This document shows, piece by piece, positions 53,900 through 61,870 of a stretch of DNA of 64,000 bases. Position numbers and translations under genes: made by a program. The DNA lies in the NCBI GenBank assembly GCA_021162805.1, contig JAGGXZ010000081.1, positions 1-64,000 of the forward strand. Reading direction: 5' to 3'. Positions within the stretch are counted from its first letter, which is position 1. Each line of letters begins with the position of its first letter. The notes under the pieces were generated by a model. It was not told the origin of the DNA. It saw only the letters and a list, made by a program, of their open reading frames with translations, and searched no databases. Source of the DNA: Candidatus Poribacteria bacterium. Lineage in GTDB: Bacteria > Poribacteria > WGA-4E > B28-G17.

Positions 53900-54289
53900 T
53901 CAACCTATGTCCTGGAGTATCAGATTGAGAACTTCCATGGCATCAATGGGGGGATGACTTCTTACGTTTTCCTCTGAGCCATCATGTATATGATGTGGAA
54001 ATCCGTTTAACTCGGGGTGATGAGGCGCGTTATCCCATCTCTTCCTAAGGCGACCATCGCTGTCTTGCCAGTGAAATCTGTATTTGGATTGGATCGGCTT
54101 TCCCTTATGGAGCACGATCCGCTCTGTAAGCTCGACCAGGTCTCCGTTGATCAGGGTTATCCGGTACCGGTAGATTCCCACTGAACCTGAAACGTCGATC
54201 TCCTCACGAAGTTTTTGAAGGGATTTAACCTTTGGATGTGATATAGCTGTGATATAGATTTGACGGTAGTAATCGGCTATGGAGGACAT
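53900..54289 (-). CDS. TumE/DUF6516-family toxin
   Basis: A 129-residue protein with the family's YRFHWQDSDGRLRKRWDNAPHH segment and a C-terminal HHIHDGSEENVRSH. It follows the antitoxin gene, whose TAA overlaps its ATG. The toxic activity of TumE-type proteins is not well defined. Confidence 0.8.
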   Translation of the reverse strand: MSSIADYYRQIYITAISHPKVKSLQKLREEIDVSGSVGIYRYRITLINGDLVELTERIVLHKGKPIQSKYRFHWQDSDGRLRKRWDNAPHHPELNGFPHHIHDGSEENVRSHPPIDAMEVLNLILQDIG

Positions 54290-54588
54290 TAGAGTTTTCC
54301 CTTCAACATCTTCAGATAGTTCTCGTTTGTCCTGTAGATCTCATATATACCCGTCCACTCGAAGAGATCTGCATTATCTCCAAGCTCTCCGGATTCGAAT
54401 TTCCGATGGGCTTCCTCTGAGGAGATACCATATTTACGTTCAAAATCCGATAGAATCCGTTTCAGACGCTCCTGCTCCGAGCTCGTCCTCTCAATCTCCA
54501 TCTGTATCAATTTGGTTAAGGCCTGATCAACGAGCTCCTCGGCTCCAACGCGCCTCAGCACATCCAGTTTCTCGATCACGCTGGACAC
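54289..54588 (-). CDS. TumA-like antitoxin
   Basis: A 99-residue partner of the TumE gene, with a helical N-terminus and the antitoxin-type segment RKFESGELGDNADLFEWTGIYEIYR. The GTG at 54588 follows AAGAGGTG; the ATG 39 bases upstream lies inside the -10 box and cannot be the start from that promoter. DNA-binding is not evident from motifs. Confidence 0.7.
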   Translation of the reverse strand: MSSVIEKLDVLRRVGAEELVDQALTKLIQMEIERTSSEQERLKRILSDFERKYGISSEEAHRKFESGELGDNADLFEWTGIYEIYRTNENYLKMLKGKL

Positions 54589-54622
54589 ACCTATCACCTC
54601 TTCCCTTGGGTCTTGTGGAAGA

Positions 54623-54651
54623 ATCATAACATATCATCCGGTAAAGTGCAA
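54623..54651 (-). promoter_or_regulatory. Promoter of the TumA/TumE module
   Basis: Minus-strand TTGCAC, 17 bases, TATGAT, about 35 bases before the GTG. It is divergent from the ECF promoter at 54671. Confidence 0.6.
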
Positions 54652-54670
54652 AGATATGAGCCGGTGTGCG

Positions 54671-54698
54671 GGAACCTTTCTCATGGTAAAATCGTATA
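54671..54698 (+). promoter_or_regulatory. ECF-type promoter of sigma factor 2
   Basis: GGAACC (54671-54676), 16 bases, CGTATA (54693-54698), a typical ECF autoregulatory site 30 bases before the ATG. Confidence 0.65.
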
Positions 54699-54727
54699 CA
54701 TAAACGAGCCTTCACGAGGACAAATCT

Positions 54728-55282
54728 ATGTTATCTGACGAGGAGTTGGTCAGACGGTTTATATCCGGGGAGGAGAAGGCGTTTGAGGAGCTCTTCCTCC
54801 GGTATTATCCTGCTCTGAAGAGGTTCGTTAGCAGAACGATGTCGCAACAAGCAGAGGACATAGTTCAAGAGGCATTTCTGAGGGTTTACCGCGATATCAG
54901 GAGGTTCTCCCCCGATAGAGGGTCCTTCAAGACCTGGATATTCAGCATAGCGGCCAACCTGACCGTTGACGAATATCGTAAGAAGCAGAGATGGCTCAGG
55001 ATTTTTCGCCCGCTGGGCAAGGAGGCGCTGAACCTCCCCGATAGATCTCGATCTCCCGATGAGACGCTGCTCGAAAAGGAGAGACGCTCGGAGATCGAAA
55101 AGGCGCTTCAGATGCTTCCAATCGAGCAGCGGCAGGTCTTGATCTTGAAACATCTCGAGGGGTTTAAATTCAAGGAGATCGCCCAGATATTGGGTATACC
55201 TGAGGGGACGGTCAAAAGCAGAATGGCCAGAGGATTGAAACGGTTGAAGGAGGTTCTCAATGAGAAGACACTTAAGGGATGA
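54728..55282 (+). CDS. ECF sigma factor 2
   Basis: A 184-residue ECF factor. Region 2 is AEDIVQEAFLRVYRDIRRF and region 4 LPIEQRQVLILKHLEGFKFKEIAQILGIPEGTVKSR. It overlaps its anti-sigma gene by 23 bases. It is a divergent paralogue of the factor at 45980 and heads a second module ending in permeases. Confidence 0.93.
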   Translation: MLSDEELVRRFISGEEKAFEELFLRYYPALKRFVSRTMSQQAEDIVQEAFLRVYRDIRRFSPDRGSFKTWIFSIAANLTVDEYRKKQRWLRIFRPLGKEALNLPDRSRSPDETLLEKERRSEIEKALQMLPIEQRQVLILKHLEGFKFKEIAQILGIPEGTVKSRMARGLKRLKEVLNEKTLKG

Positions 55283-55751
55283 AGAGATGCTCTCTTACAT
55301 ATACGGCGAGATGGATGAAGCTCGATCTAAGGAGATCGAGGAACACCTGAGGGTTTGCCACGAATGCCGCTCCATCTTCAATGAGTTAAAGGGCTCCGTG
55401 GAGCTTTTAGATGAGCTTAAAGTTGAAAGGAAGTCAGATGTTTCGGATCAACACCTGCGGTTGTTCTACGATAGGCTTCACAAGCGCAGGAGGAGGCGTA
55501 AGCTCAAATTAGCAATGGCTTTCTCAGCACTGATCCTGATCCTCGGAACGTCGCCCCTTTGGTTCAATATGCCGGGCGTTCGGGATAATCAGGGGATGCT
55601 GCCTGCCAAGGCAGTTGCGCCCTCCCTATCCATAAGTGATGTTGAGATCGAGATCCCCGATTATGAATTTGTCGTTACCATGACGACGGTAGACCCTGAC
55701 GTTGATATCGTCTGGGTGATTTCGGAGAACAAAACGGAGGTGGAAAGATGA
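55260..55751 (+). CDS. Membrane anti-sigma factor 2 (zinc-finger)
   Basis: A 163-residue protein with the HC2 motif HLRVCHEC near residue 29-36, a basic stretch and one membrane helix (about 84-103). The remaining 60 residues should be periplasmic. It would hold sigma factor 2 at the membrane until a signal arrives. ATGA overlap with the next gene. Confidence 0.87.
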   Translation: MRRHLRDEEMLSYIYGEMDEARSKEIEEHLRVCHECRSIFNELKGSVELLDELKVERKSDVSDQHLRLFYDRLHKRRRRRKLKLAMAFSALILILGTSPLWFNMPGVRDNQGMLPAKAVAPSLSISDVEIEIPDYEFVVTMTTVDPDVDIVWVISENKTEVER

Positions 55752-56497
55752 GATGGGAGAGGGTTACGAAAACAGCTGTGTTTTTAATGGCCCTGATTTT
55801 GAGTGTATCGGCGGTCGCTGAGGAGGTGAAGCTTATAAAGTTGAACTACCGAAGCGCCTCTGAGATCCGGAAGTGGTTCGACGAGAACTTCCCCACCCTC
55901 ACAGCCAAAAAAGCTTTAATGGTTGACTCGAAATCGAACTCTATCCTGCTGAGGGTGAAGAAGCCATCCCCTGGGGAACCAAACACATCGGAGATCGAGG
56001 AGATGATAAAGGCCCTGGATATTCCCCTCAGCGAGGTCGAGGTTATCTTACGATTGGTAGTTGCCTCTAAGAAGGAGGGACATGGGGAGACACCCCAGGA
56101 GATCTCCGAGCTTGTCTCGGCCCTACAACCCATCTTCAAATTCCGGAGCTACAGGGTGATATCCACATCCGTTCTGAGTTGCGAGGAGGGAAGTCCTGCG
56201 AGTATCGATAGCGCGGGATACTCAATATCCTTTATACCGAGAGTTGGGAAGGAAAGCATCAAGCTGGAAGAGTTTCAGGTGTTTACAACGCCTCCCACTA
56301 CCTCCGAACAGCTGAGGGCAGCTTTAGGTAAAAAGAAGCCGAAGGAGGGGAGGGTTTATCTCCGAGGGACGACAAGTATAAGGGACGGCAAAACGAGGGT
56401 GATTGGGATTGGTGGAATCTCCCTGGATGGGGACAAGACCCTGATGGTTGTGATAACGGTGCGGAGAATCAAACTGGAACGATTTAAGCGGCAATAG
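55748..56497 (+). CDS. Secretin N-domain-like exported protein
   Basis: A 249-residue protein with a signal peptide (AVFLMALILSVSAVAEE) and two halves resembling secretin N0/N1 modules: IKLNYRSASEIRKWF and SKSNSILLRVKKPSPGEPNTSEIEEMIKALD. It has no beta-barrel region, so it is not a full secretin. Being co-transcribed with an anti-sigma factor, it may sense or link envelope partners (inference). Confidence 0.65.
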   Translation: MRWERVTKTAVFLMALILSVSAVAEEVKLIKLNYRSASEIRKWFDENFPTLTAKKALMVDSKSNSILLRVKKPSPGEPNTSEIEEMIKALDIPLSEVEVILRLVVASKKEGHGETPQEISELVSALQPIFKFRSYRVISTSVLSCEEGSPASIDSAGYSISFIPRVGKESIKLEEFQVFTTPPTTSEQLRAALGKKKPKEGRVYLRGTTSIRDGKTRVIGIGGISLDGDKTLMVVITVRRIKLERFKRQ

Positions 56498-56562
56498 GGA
56501 TGTCAGGTAGCTCATATTCTACCATACTCCACTCAATTTGTTCCAGTTTTTGGGGGGCAGGT

Positions 56563-56682
56563 CAGGGTTGTGTTGTACATGTGATCCGCAACAGCCTCAA
56601 GTATGCCTCCTACAAGGATAGAAAGGAGTTCAGCTAGGATTTACAAGGCGCCGACGGACCTGGACTTCGCTGATGAGCTTCA
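56563..56682 (+). pseudogene. IS256-type transposase remnant
   Basis: The text reads GCVVHVIRNSLKYASYKDRK, a stop, and after a one-base shift IYKAPTDLDFADEL; both pieces match the conserved middle of IS256/Mutator-type transposases. Only about 40 codons remain, with a TAG and a frameshift. No inverted ends are seen. Confidence 0.72.
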
Positions 56683-56697
56683 AAGGGGGGATATGAT

Positions 56698-57432
56698 ATG
56701 GATCTGCTCAGGTCAAAGAGATTAATGATCCTGCTTTCGCTTACAATCTTGGTGATAATCGTTCTGGTGATTTTGAAAACTCATCATATGCCTATCTCAT
56801 CTGTTGGTGGGAGGGGTAAAACTTCCTCAGAAGAGGTCATAAAATCAGAGATGATAACTTCCAAGACGAAAGCTCCTGATGAAGGTATCTCAGATAAGGA
56901 GATTGATAAGTTTCTGGAGAAAGTAGAAAAGCTCTTGGAAGAACTTCCAGAGGAACCGGCGAAGATACAATCTGAGGAGAAGGTCCAATCTGAGGGGCAG
57001 GAGAACGAAGAGAGCGGAAAAACAACGGAAGAGATGAAAATAGCCGAGGGGAAAGAAGAGGCTTCTGAGTCAGAAGGCAACTCCCTCAATCAGGATGAGG
57101 AGGAACATTGTCCTACCGTTGAGGAGATCCTCAGCACCGTAGGTCTCATCCCACCTGAGGAAACGATTAGGCTTATCAATTTGGCTCTCAGAAAGCCGGA
57201 TTTATTAACCGAGGAGGAATTAACAACACTTTTGTTGCTAAAAAGTGAAATTTCCAAAGCATATTTTCCAGAACCTGAGCGTGTCGTTATTGATAAGAGA
57301 TCGGGGACGACCAAGTATTACCTTTTGCCTGCAGGAAAGTATAATGTTGACCGAGATACCGTTCCAATCTCAAAAGAGGAAGCTGAGGCTTTAATAAGCC
57401 AAGGAGTTGGGACGGTTACCCTTAACCCTTAA
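56698..57432 (+). CDS. Hypothetical single-span protein with acidic linker
   Basis: A 244-residue protein with one membrane helix near residues 8-27 and a long Glu/Lys/Ser-rich disordered stretch (about 40-135). A C-terminal region follows, with LTEEELTTLLLLKSEIS and a SGTTKYYLLPAGKYNVDRD segment. GGGGGG lies nine bases before the ATG. It follows the IS remnant and belongs in position to the sigma factor 2 module. Function unknown. Confidence 0.65.
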   Translation: MDLLRSKRLMILLSLTILVIIVLVILKTHHMPISSVGGRGKTSSEEVIKSEMITSKTKAPDEGISDKEIDKFLEKVEKLLEELPEEPAKIQSEEKVQSEGQENEESGKTTEEMKIAEGKEEASESEGNSLNQDEEEHCPTVEEILSTVGLIPPEETIRLINLALRKPDLLTEEELTTLLLLKSEISKAYFPEPERVVIDKRSGTTKYYLLPAGKYNVDRDTVPISKEEAEALISQGVGTVTLNP

Positions 57433-57465
57433 CAGGTGATAAAAATGAACACTAAGTTATGGAAT

Positions 57466-57517
57466 GGTTCACGATCATTGTAACACTTTCGTAGGGCGGC
57501 ACTTTATGTGCTGCCGT
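57466..57517 (+). repeat. MITE-like element, partial copy 2
   Basis: The sequence from GGTTCACGATCATTG through TAACACTTTCGTAGGG matches the reverse complement of the right half of 140-258. The left half is missing. The 228-base gap to A3 also holds an ATGCTCGGGACGATAGCC start resembling that of A2, possibly a decayed permease start. Confidence 0.65.
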
Positions 57518-57660
57518 CTTCGACGGGGTAATGCTCGGGACGATAGCCAGGTTAAGGTCTCTCCTCATCGATGAAATTTTTGAAAGGTTCTCCCGATCGA
57601 GGGGGTCTAATCTATCTGGATGACTCAAATCCGCATAAATTACGAAGATCGAAGAAAACA

Positions 57661-58431
57661 ATGAAGCTTATCCTCCTCATCGCCAGGAAGGAGTTCGCCT
57701 CCAACATATTTTCGTTCCGCCTGCTTGTGGGATTGGTCGTCTGCCTGACGCTCTTCATCTCCAGCGGACATGTGCTTACGAAAGATTATGAGAAGAGGCT
57801 GCGCACGTACAACACGGCTAAAACGAAACGCAGAGGTGAGCTTGAGAAGGTTAAGGTCTACTCACAGCTGAAGGTGAACCTGGACAGAGCTCCCGAACCG
57901 CTGAGCGTCCTCTGCCTGGGGATGGAGAAACAGCTCGGCAACACGGTGACCGTCTCCTATGAGGATGTTCCCACGGAGGCGGAGATCCTCGGGGGGGACA
58001 ACCCGCTGTTGATGGAGTACATGCGTGAGCGAGGCGCTTTCTCAACCGTTAAGTGGTTCACCAGGGTCAACCTCGATGAGTTGCCCTCACAGGCGAAGGC
58101 GAGCTATATCTGGAGGAGATATAACCTTGATGCTCTGTTCGACCGGCTGTTCAACGGTTCTCCCCTTTCGGCGGAGGAAAGGAGAAGGCTCGATGAGGGG
58201 TGGAAGGCCTTTTCGGATGCCCGTGAAGCCGTCTTTAAAAGGCTGAGGCTCAAAAGTTGGGATGAGGTGGGACCTTTAGACCTGAACGGCATGCCCGTTT
58301 TCACCTTTGAGAGGGAAAGCGCTTCCTTCGCCATAAGACGAGCCCTGCCGGATCTGGCGATCTTGATCTCGCTGAACGCCCTCTTGTTTTTAGGATCGGC
58401 CGCCGTTTTTCTGAGGAGCGAGGTGAGGTGA
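57661..58431 (+). CDS. Type A permease with large in-frame deletion (A3)
   Basis: A 256-residue product with an intact type A opening (LIARKEFASNIFSFRLLVG), the extracytoplasmic loop to LGGDNPLL, then an abrupt join to EYMRERGAFSTVKWFTRVNL and the final helix. Compared with A1 about 290 residues are lost, including the SGERERGTL motif and central helices, yet the frame is open. It could be a decaying gene or a reduced adaptor for B3. The ATG at 57661 has only a weak AGAAG site. Confidence 0.6.
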   Translation: MKLILLIARKEFASNIFSFRLLVGLVVCLTLFISSGHVLTKDYEKRLRTYNTAKTKRRGELEKVKVYSQLKVNLDRAPEPLSVLCLGMEKQLGNTVTVSYEDVPTEAEILGGDNPLLMEYMRERGAFSTVKWFTRVNLDELPSQAKASYIWRRYNLDALFDRLFNGSPLSAEERRRLDEGWKAFSDAREAVFKRLRLKSWDEVGPLDLNGMPVFTFERESASFAIRRALPDLAILISLNALLFLGSAAVFLRSEVR

Positions 58432-58434
58432 AAA

Positions 58435-59808
58435 GTGGTTAGAGAGATCATCCTGCGTGAGCTTCTAGATCATCTGCGCAGCCTTCGATTCTCCCTGACG
58501 TTTCTCCTGGTCGTCATCCTGATGTTAACCGGAAGCGTGCTATACGTCCGTGATTACCATCAACTGGTTGCGGACTACAGCGAGAACGTAAACGAGAACT
58601 TGCGCCTTTTGAAGGAAAAAGCAGGGAAGGGGTTATACGAGGTGGTGAGCTTCCCTCCTAACCAGATGATATATCGCTCGCCAAACCCGCTGGGATTCAT
58701 CGCCGAGGGAAGTGAAAAAGATCTGCCCAACGCCTTCGAGGTGGACGCGTTTGAGCTTAAGGGGCCGAGGATGAAGCTTCGGGGGAACTACGCGCTATGG
58801 CGGTTCGAGGGGTTGGATTGGGTCTTCATCGTGGGGGTTATCCTGAGTTTCGCTGCTCTCGTGCTCACCTATGACGGGATATCAGGTGAGAGGGAGAGAG
58901 GAACTCTTCGCCTTTCTCTGTCCAATCCCCTTCCGCGCTCAACCCTGCTTTTGGGAAAATACATCGGCGCGACGGTTACCCTGGCGATCCCATTGATAGT
59001 TGGGATCTGCACAAGCACCTTGATCGTCTCCATCTTCGGCGCTTCGAAGATTGGGATAACGAATTGGATGAGGATCGGACTGATCACCTTCATTTCAACC
59101 TTCTACATCTCCGTTTTCACGATGCTTGGGCTGTTCATATCCAGTTTGACGAAGAACTCCAGGGTCAGCCTGGTTTTCTCGCTTCTGGTGTGGGTATGCC
59201 TCGTTGTGTTCATCCCTAGAACGGGGGGATTGCTGGCAAGCGGGTTGATTGAACTGCCCGATGAGAAGATCGTATCCGAGAGGGCAAGGAAGGCGGCGAT
59301 GGAGGTGGTTAGGAGATACGGGCGAGGCGGATTCAGCTGGAACTGGTCGCCCGGGGAGCCGCTTTCACGTTCCGTAAAAATTGCTGACGCCCAGCTTGCG
59401 GTCTGGGAGGATTACCGCAACCGACAGCTCAATCAGGTGAAGCTGGCCCGGAGTTTGACCTCCATATCCCCGACCGTTATCTATCGGAACGCCTGTGAGG
59501 GGCTGATCGGCACCGGTATAGGGCATTATGAGCGGTTTTTAAGAGAGGCGAGGGAGTATCGCCGGGCTCTGCTGCAATTCACATATGAGAAATATCCCTT
59601 CAACCCTAACCTTCCCCTCGGAGGGGAGGAATTGAGGAGGGTGAGGAAGATCAAGATCAGCTTCGATGAGGTCCCGAAGTTCAGGGATAAACCTCCCGAC
59701 ATCCCCGCTTCCCTCGCCGATGCGAGCTGGGAGGTTCTGCTTTTGTTCCTGTTCAACGTGGTCCTCTTCATAGGGGCTACTTTGGCCTTCATACGCTATA
59801 GGATATAG
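58435..59808 (+). CDS. ABC-2/DUF3526-type permease B3
   Basis: A 457-residue intact type B permease: MVREIILRELLDHLRSLRFSL, helices around SGERERGTLRLSLSNPLPRS, and LLVWVCLVVFIPRTGGLLASG after them, then a soluble domain and a final helix. Its partner A3 is deleted, so function depends on another A subunit. GTG start after GAGGTGAGG. Confidence 0.8.
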   Translation: MVREIILRELLDHLRSLRFSLTFLLVVILMLTGSVLYVRDYHQLVADYSENVNENLRLLKEKAGKGLYEVVSFPPNQMIYRSPNPLGFIAEGSEKDLPNAFEVDAFELKGPRMKLRGNYALWRFEGLDWVFIVGVILSFAALVLTYDGISGERERGTLRLSLSNPLPRSTLLLGKYIGATVTLAIPLIVGICTSTLIVSIFGASKIGITNWMRIGLITFISTFYISVFTMLGLFISSLTKNSRVSLVFSLLVWVCLVVFIPRTGGLLASGLIELPDEKIVSERARKAAMEVVRRYGRGGFSWNWSPGEPLSRSVKIADAQLAVWEDYRNRQLNQVKLARSLTSISPTVIYRNACEGLIGTGIGHYERFLREAREYRRALLQFTYEKYPFNPNLPLGGEELRRVRKIKISFDEVPKFRDKPPDIPASLADASWEVLLLFLFNVVLFIGATLAFIRYRI

Positions 59809-59862
59809 GAGCATCCCAAACAGGTATATGCAAAACCTGTGTGAGAGCCCCAACGGGTAACA

Positions 59863-59891
59863 TTGACTTCCACGATCCCCCATGTTATGTT
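59863..59891 (+). promoter_or_regulatory. Sigma-70 promoter before the small basic gene
   Basis: TTGACT, 17 bases, TATGTT, 32 bases before the GTG at 59924. Confidence 0.6.
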
Positions 59892-59923
59892 TTCAAAAGA
59901 TAACGGCTTTCGGAGGGATTGCC

Positions 59924-60094
59924 GTGAGTGAAGTTAAGCTCAAGAGAATAGGGAAACTCGTGAGGATGAAGAGGAGAAGGATAGGCAAACTAAAACCTGT
60001 GAGGTTGATCGAAGATGGCGGTGAGGGTAAAGCTGAAGGTGAGAAGCGGGGTGAACGAGATAATAAGCCCCGCTTTGGTGAACTCCGGATATGA
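59924..60094 (+). CDS. Small basic protein, 56 residues
   Basis: A GTG start follows GGAGGG by six bases. The peptide is rich in Lys and Arg (KLVRMKRRRIGKLKPVRL) and overlaps the next gene by 80 bases in another frame. It may be a DNA- or RNA-binding antitoxin-like partner, but no family is recognised. Confidence 0.5.
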   Translation: MSEVKLKRIGKLVRMKRRRIGKLKPVRLIEDGGEGKAEGEKRGERDNKPRFGELRI

Positions 60095-60425
60095 AAGCGA
60101 CGTGCCGGAACTCCTCCTGCCTGAACGGGTGGCGGAGGCGCTGGGACTCTACCCCGGTGTGAAGGAGGCGGTTGTGGAACGATATAGGGTGGCAGGTGGA
60201 TCGGAGATAAGATTGTTGAGGCTAAAGGGAGTGGGGGAGGTGGAAGTGTTAACCGAGGGACGATCATCATCGCCCGTGACGTGTGATATAGTGGTCTCCG
60301 AAGGGGAAGAGGAGCTTATAATAAGCGACAAGCTCGCCAGCAGGTTAGGGATCGTAATAATAGATCCAGCAGAGGGGATCTGGTGCTTCAGAGACGAATT
60401 GGGGAAGGTGGAGAGGAAAGGATAA
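60015..60425 (+). CDS. Aspartyl-protease-fold-like protein lacking the catalytic Asp
   Basis: A 136-residue protein with a retropepsin-like pattern: ALVNSGYESDVPELLLPERVAEALGL corresponds to the ALVDTGA-type motif, but Asn-Ser replaces Asp-Thr. IVVSEGEEELIISDKLASRLGI fits a second strand pair. It would be inactive as a protease and may bind peptide or metal. The ATG has no strong ribosome site, so reinitiation from the overlapping upstream gene is likely. Confidence 0.55.
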   Translation: MAVRVKLKVRSGVNEIISPALVNSGYESDVPELLLPERVAEALGLYPGVKEAVVERYRVAGGSEIRLLRLKGVGEVEVLTEGRSSSPVTCDIVVSEGEEELIISDKLASRLGIVIIDPAEGIWCFRDELGKVERKG

Positions 60426-60530
60426 AGGGAGGATCAGCATATCCCCGCTTCCTTTGGAGAGAAAATTTTTGAATCTATGTGTTTTCGGCGTCTATATAAA
60501 TGAACCTGACTTATATGAGGAGGCAAGCTG

Positions 60531-61859
60531 TTGATTCGGCTCATCATCAGGAAGGAACTGCTGGACAATCTGCTGAGCCTCAAGTTCAGCTTGGGTATGG
60601 GGATATGCCTGCTGCTCATCGGGTTGAGCTGTTACGTCTCCATGAAAGATTATGAGAACCGCCTCAGGGATTACCAAAGCGCCATTCAGGAGTTCAGGGA
60701 GAAACCGGATGTCATCACCCCGAGGATCTATCGGAAACCGGAGATGTTGAGCATCTTCAGCCACGGTTATGAACGCCGACTGGGTAACATGGTGTGGATT
60801 TCTCCATCCGGGGAGGTTCCCTTTAGAGCGACGGGCTACACTAACTCCCCTCTGGAGGAGGAATACCGATCTGAATTTACATCCGTTGACTTTGCGTTTG
60901 TCGTTCAGATGGTTTTAAGTCTGCTGGCCATTTTTCTCTCCTACGGCGCTATCTCAGGGGAACGACTGGCGGGAACCTTGAAGCTGTGTTTGTCCAACTC
61001 CATTTCACGCTCGGCGATGTTAGCGGGGAAATTTATAGGAGGTGTTCTTTCCTTGATGATCGCGCTTACCCTGAGCATGTTTTTAGGTTTGCTTATCTCT
61101 CTGCTATCACCGTTGGTCGTTTTCTCCAAAGAGGAATGGCTTCGCATCGGGGTAATGTGGCTCGGTTCAGCGTTATATCTCAGCGCCTTTTTTATGCTGG
61201 GGCTCCTGGTATCTTGCAGAACTGACCATCCGGCGACGGCGCTCCTCGTTCTGTTGCTGATTTGGACGGCGCTGCTCGTCATACTTCCCAACGTATCGGT
61301 AGTTCTGGTGGACAGGTTGATCCCCATCCCATCGGAGCGGCAGATGCAAGGACGAATTGCGGCGGTAAATGAATCTTTTCATCCTCAGTTCGAGTCACTT
61401 CTTAAGAAGTTACCCTCGTTAAACCGTGAGATTCATGTAAAACGGACGGAGCTCCATACGAGATGGGGACAAGCCATCTGGCAGGTTAAGCGGGAATATC
61501 TCAACAGGCTCTATTATCAGACAGAGTGGGTTTCTTGGCTAAACCGCCTGACATTGGGAGGTGCTTACCGATCGCTGATGGAATCCCTCGCTCGAACCGA
61601 TCTTTCGGCGTATCGGCGATTCATGGAACATACCCGCCGTTATCACGCCGAACATCGTCGCCTGATGAAGTTGCTGTGGACGGACAGGAAACGATACGAT
61701 CGGGAGAGGGAACGTTTTCTCCAGCCGTTTCAACCTCCTTCCGTTACCCTGAGCGAAAGCGTTCGAGCCGGTATGTTAGACCTGATTCTGTTGTTTTTGT
61801 TCAATGTGTTATTCTTCATGACCGCATATCTGAGCTTTGCGCGCCACCAATTCTCGTAA
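60531..61859 (+). CDS. ABC-2/DUF3526-type permease A4
   Basis: A 442-residue type A permease. The opening IRKELLDNLLSLKFSLGMG, the loop with LSIFSHGYERRLGNMV and helices around SGERLAGTLKLCLSNSIS place it with A2. TTG start after GAGGAGG. Twelve bases separate it from B4. Confidence 0.8.
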   Translation: MIRLIIRKELLDNLLSLKFSLGMGICLLLIGLSCYVSMKDYENRLRDYQSAIQEFREKPDVITPRIYRKPEMLSIFSHGYERRLGNMVWISPSGEVPFRATGYTNSPLEEEYRSEFTSVDFAFVVQMVLSLLAIFLSYGAISGERLAGTLKLCLSNSISRSAMLAGKFIGGVLSLMIALTLSMFLGLLISLLSPLVVFSKEEWLRIGVMWLGSALYLSAFFMLGLLVSCRTDHPATALLVLLLIWTALLVILPNVSVVLVDRLIPIPSERQMQGRIAAVNESFHPQFESLLKKLPSLNREIHVKRTELHTRWGQAIWQVKREYLNRLYYQTEWVSWLNRLTLGGAYRSLMESLARTDLSAYRRFMEHTRRYHAEHRRLMKLLWTDRKRYDRERERFLQPFQPPSVTLSESVRAGMLDLILLFLFNVLFFMTAYLSFARHQFS

Positions 61860-61870
61860 AAGGAGAGGCG

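Noticed and set aside
57531-57620. Thirty-codon frame starting ATGCTCGGGACG, like the A2 start
   Set aside because: Only the first six or seven codons resemble A2; too short to call a gene, noted only as a possible remnant.
61526-61870. Upstream extension of permease B4
   Set aside because: It overlaps A4 in another frame, and the ATG at 61871 has the ribosome site and family start.
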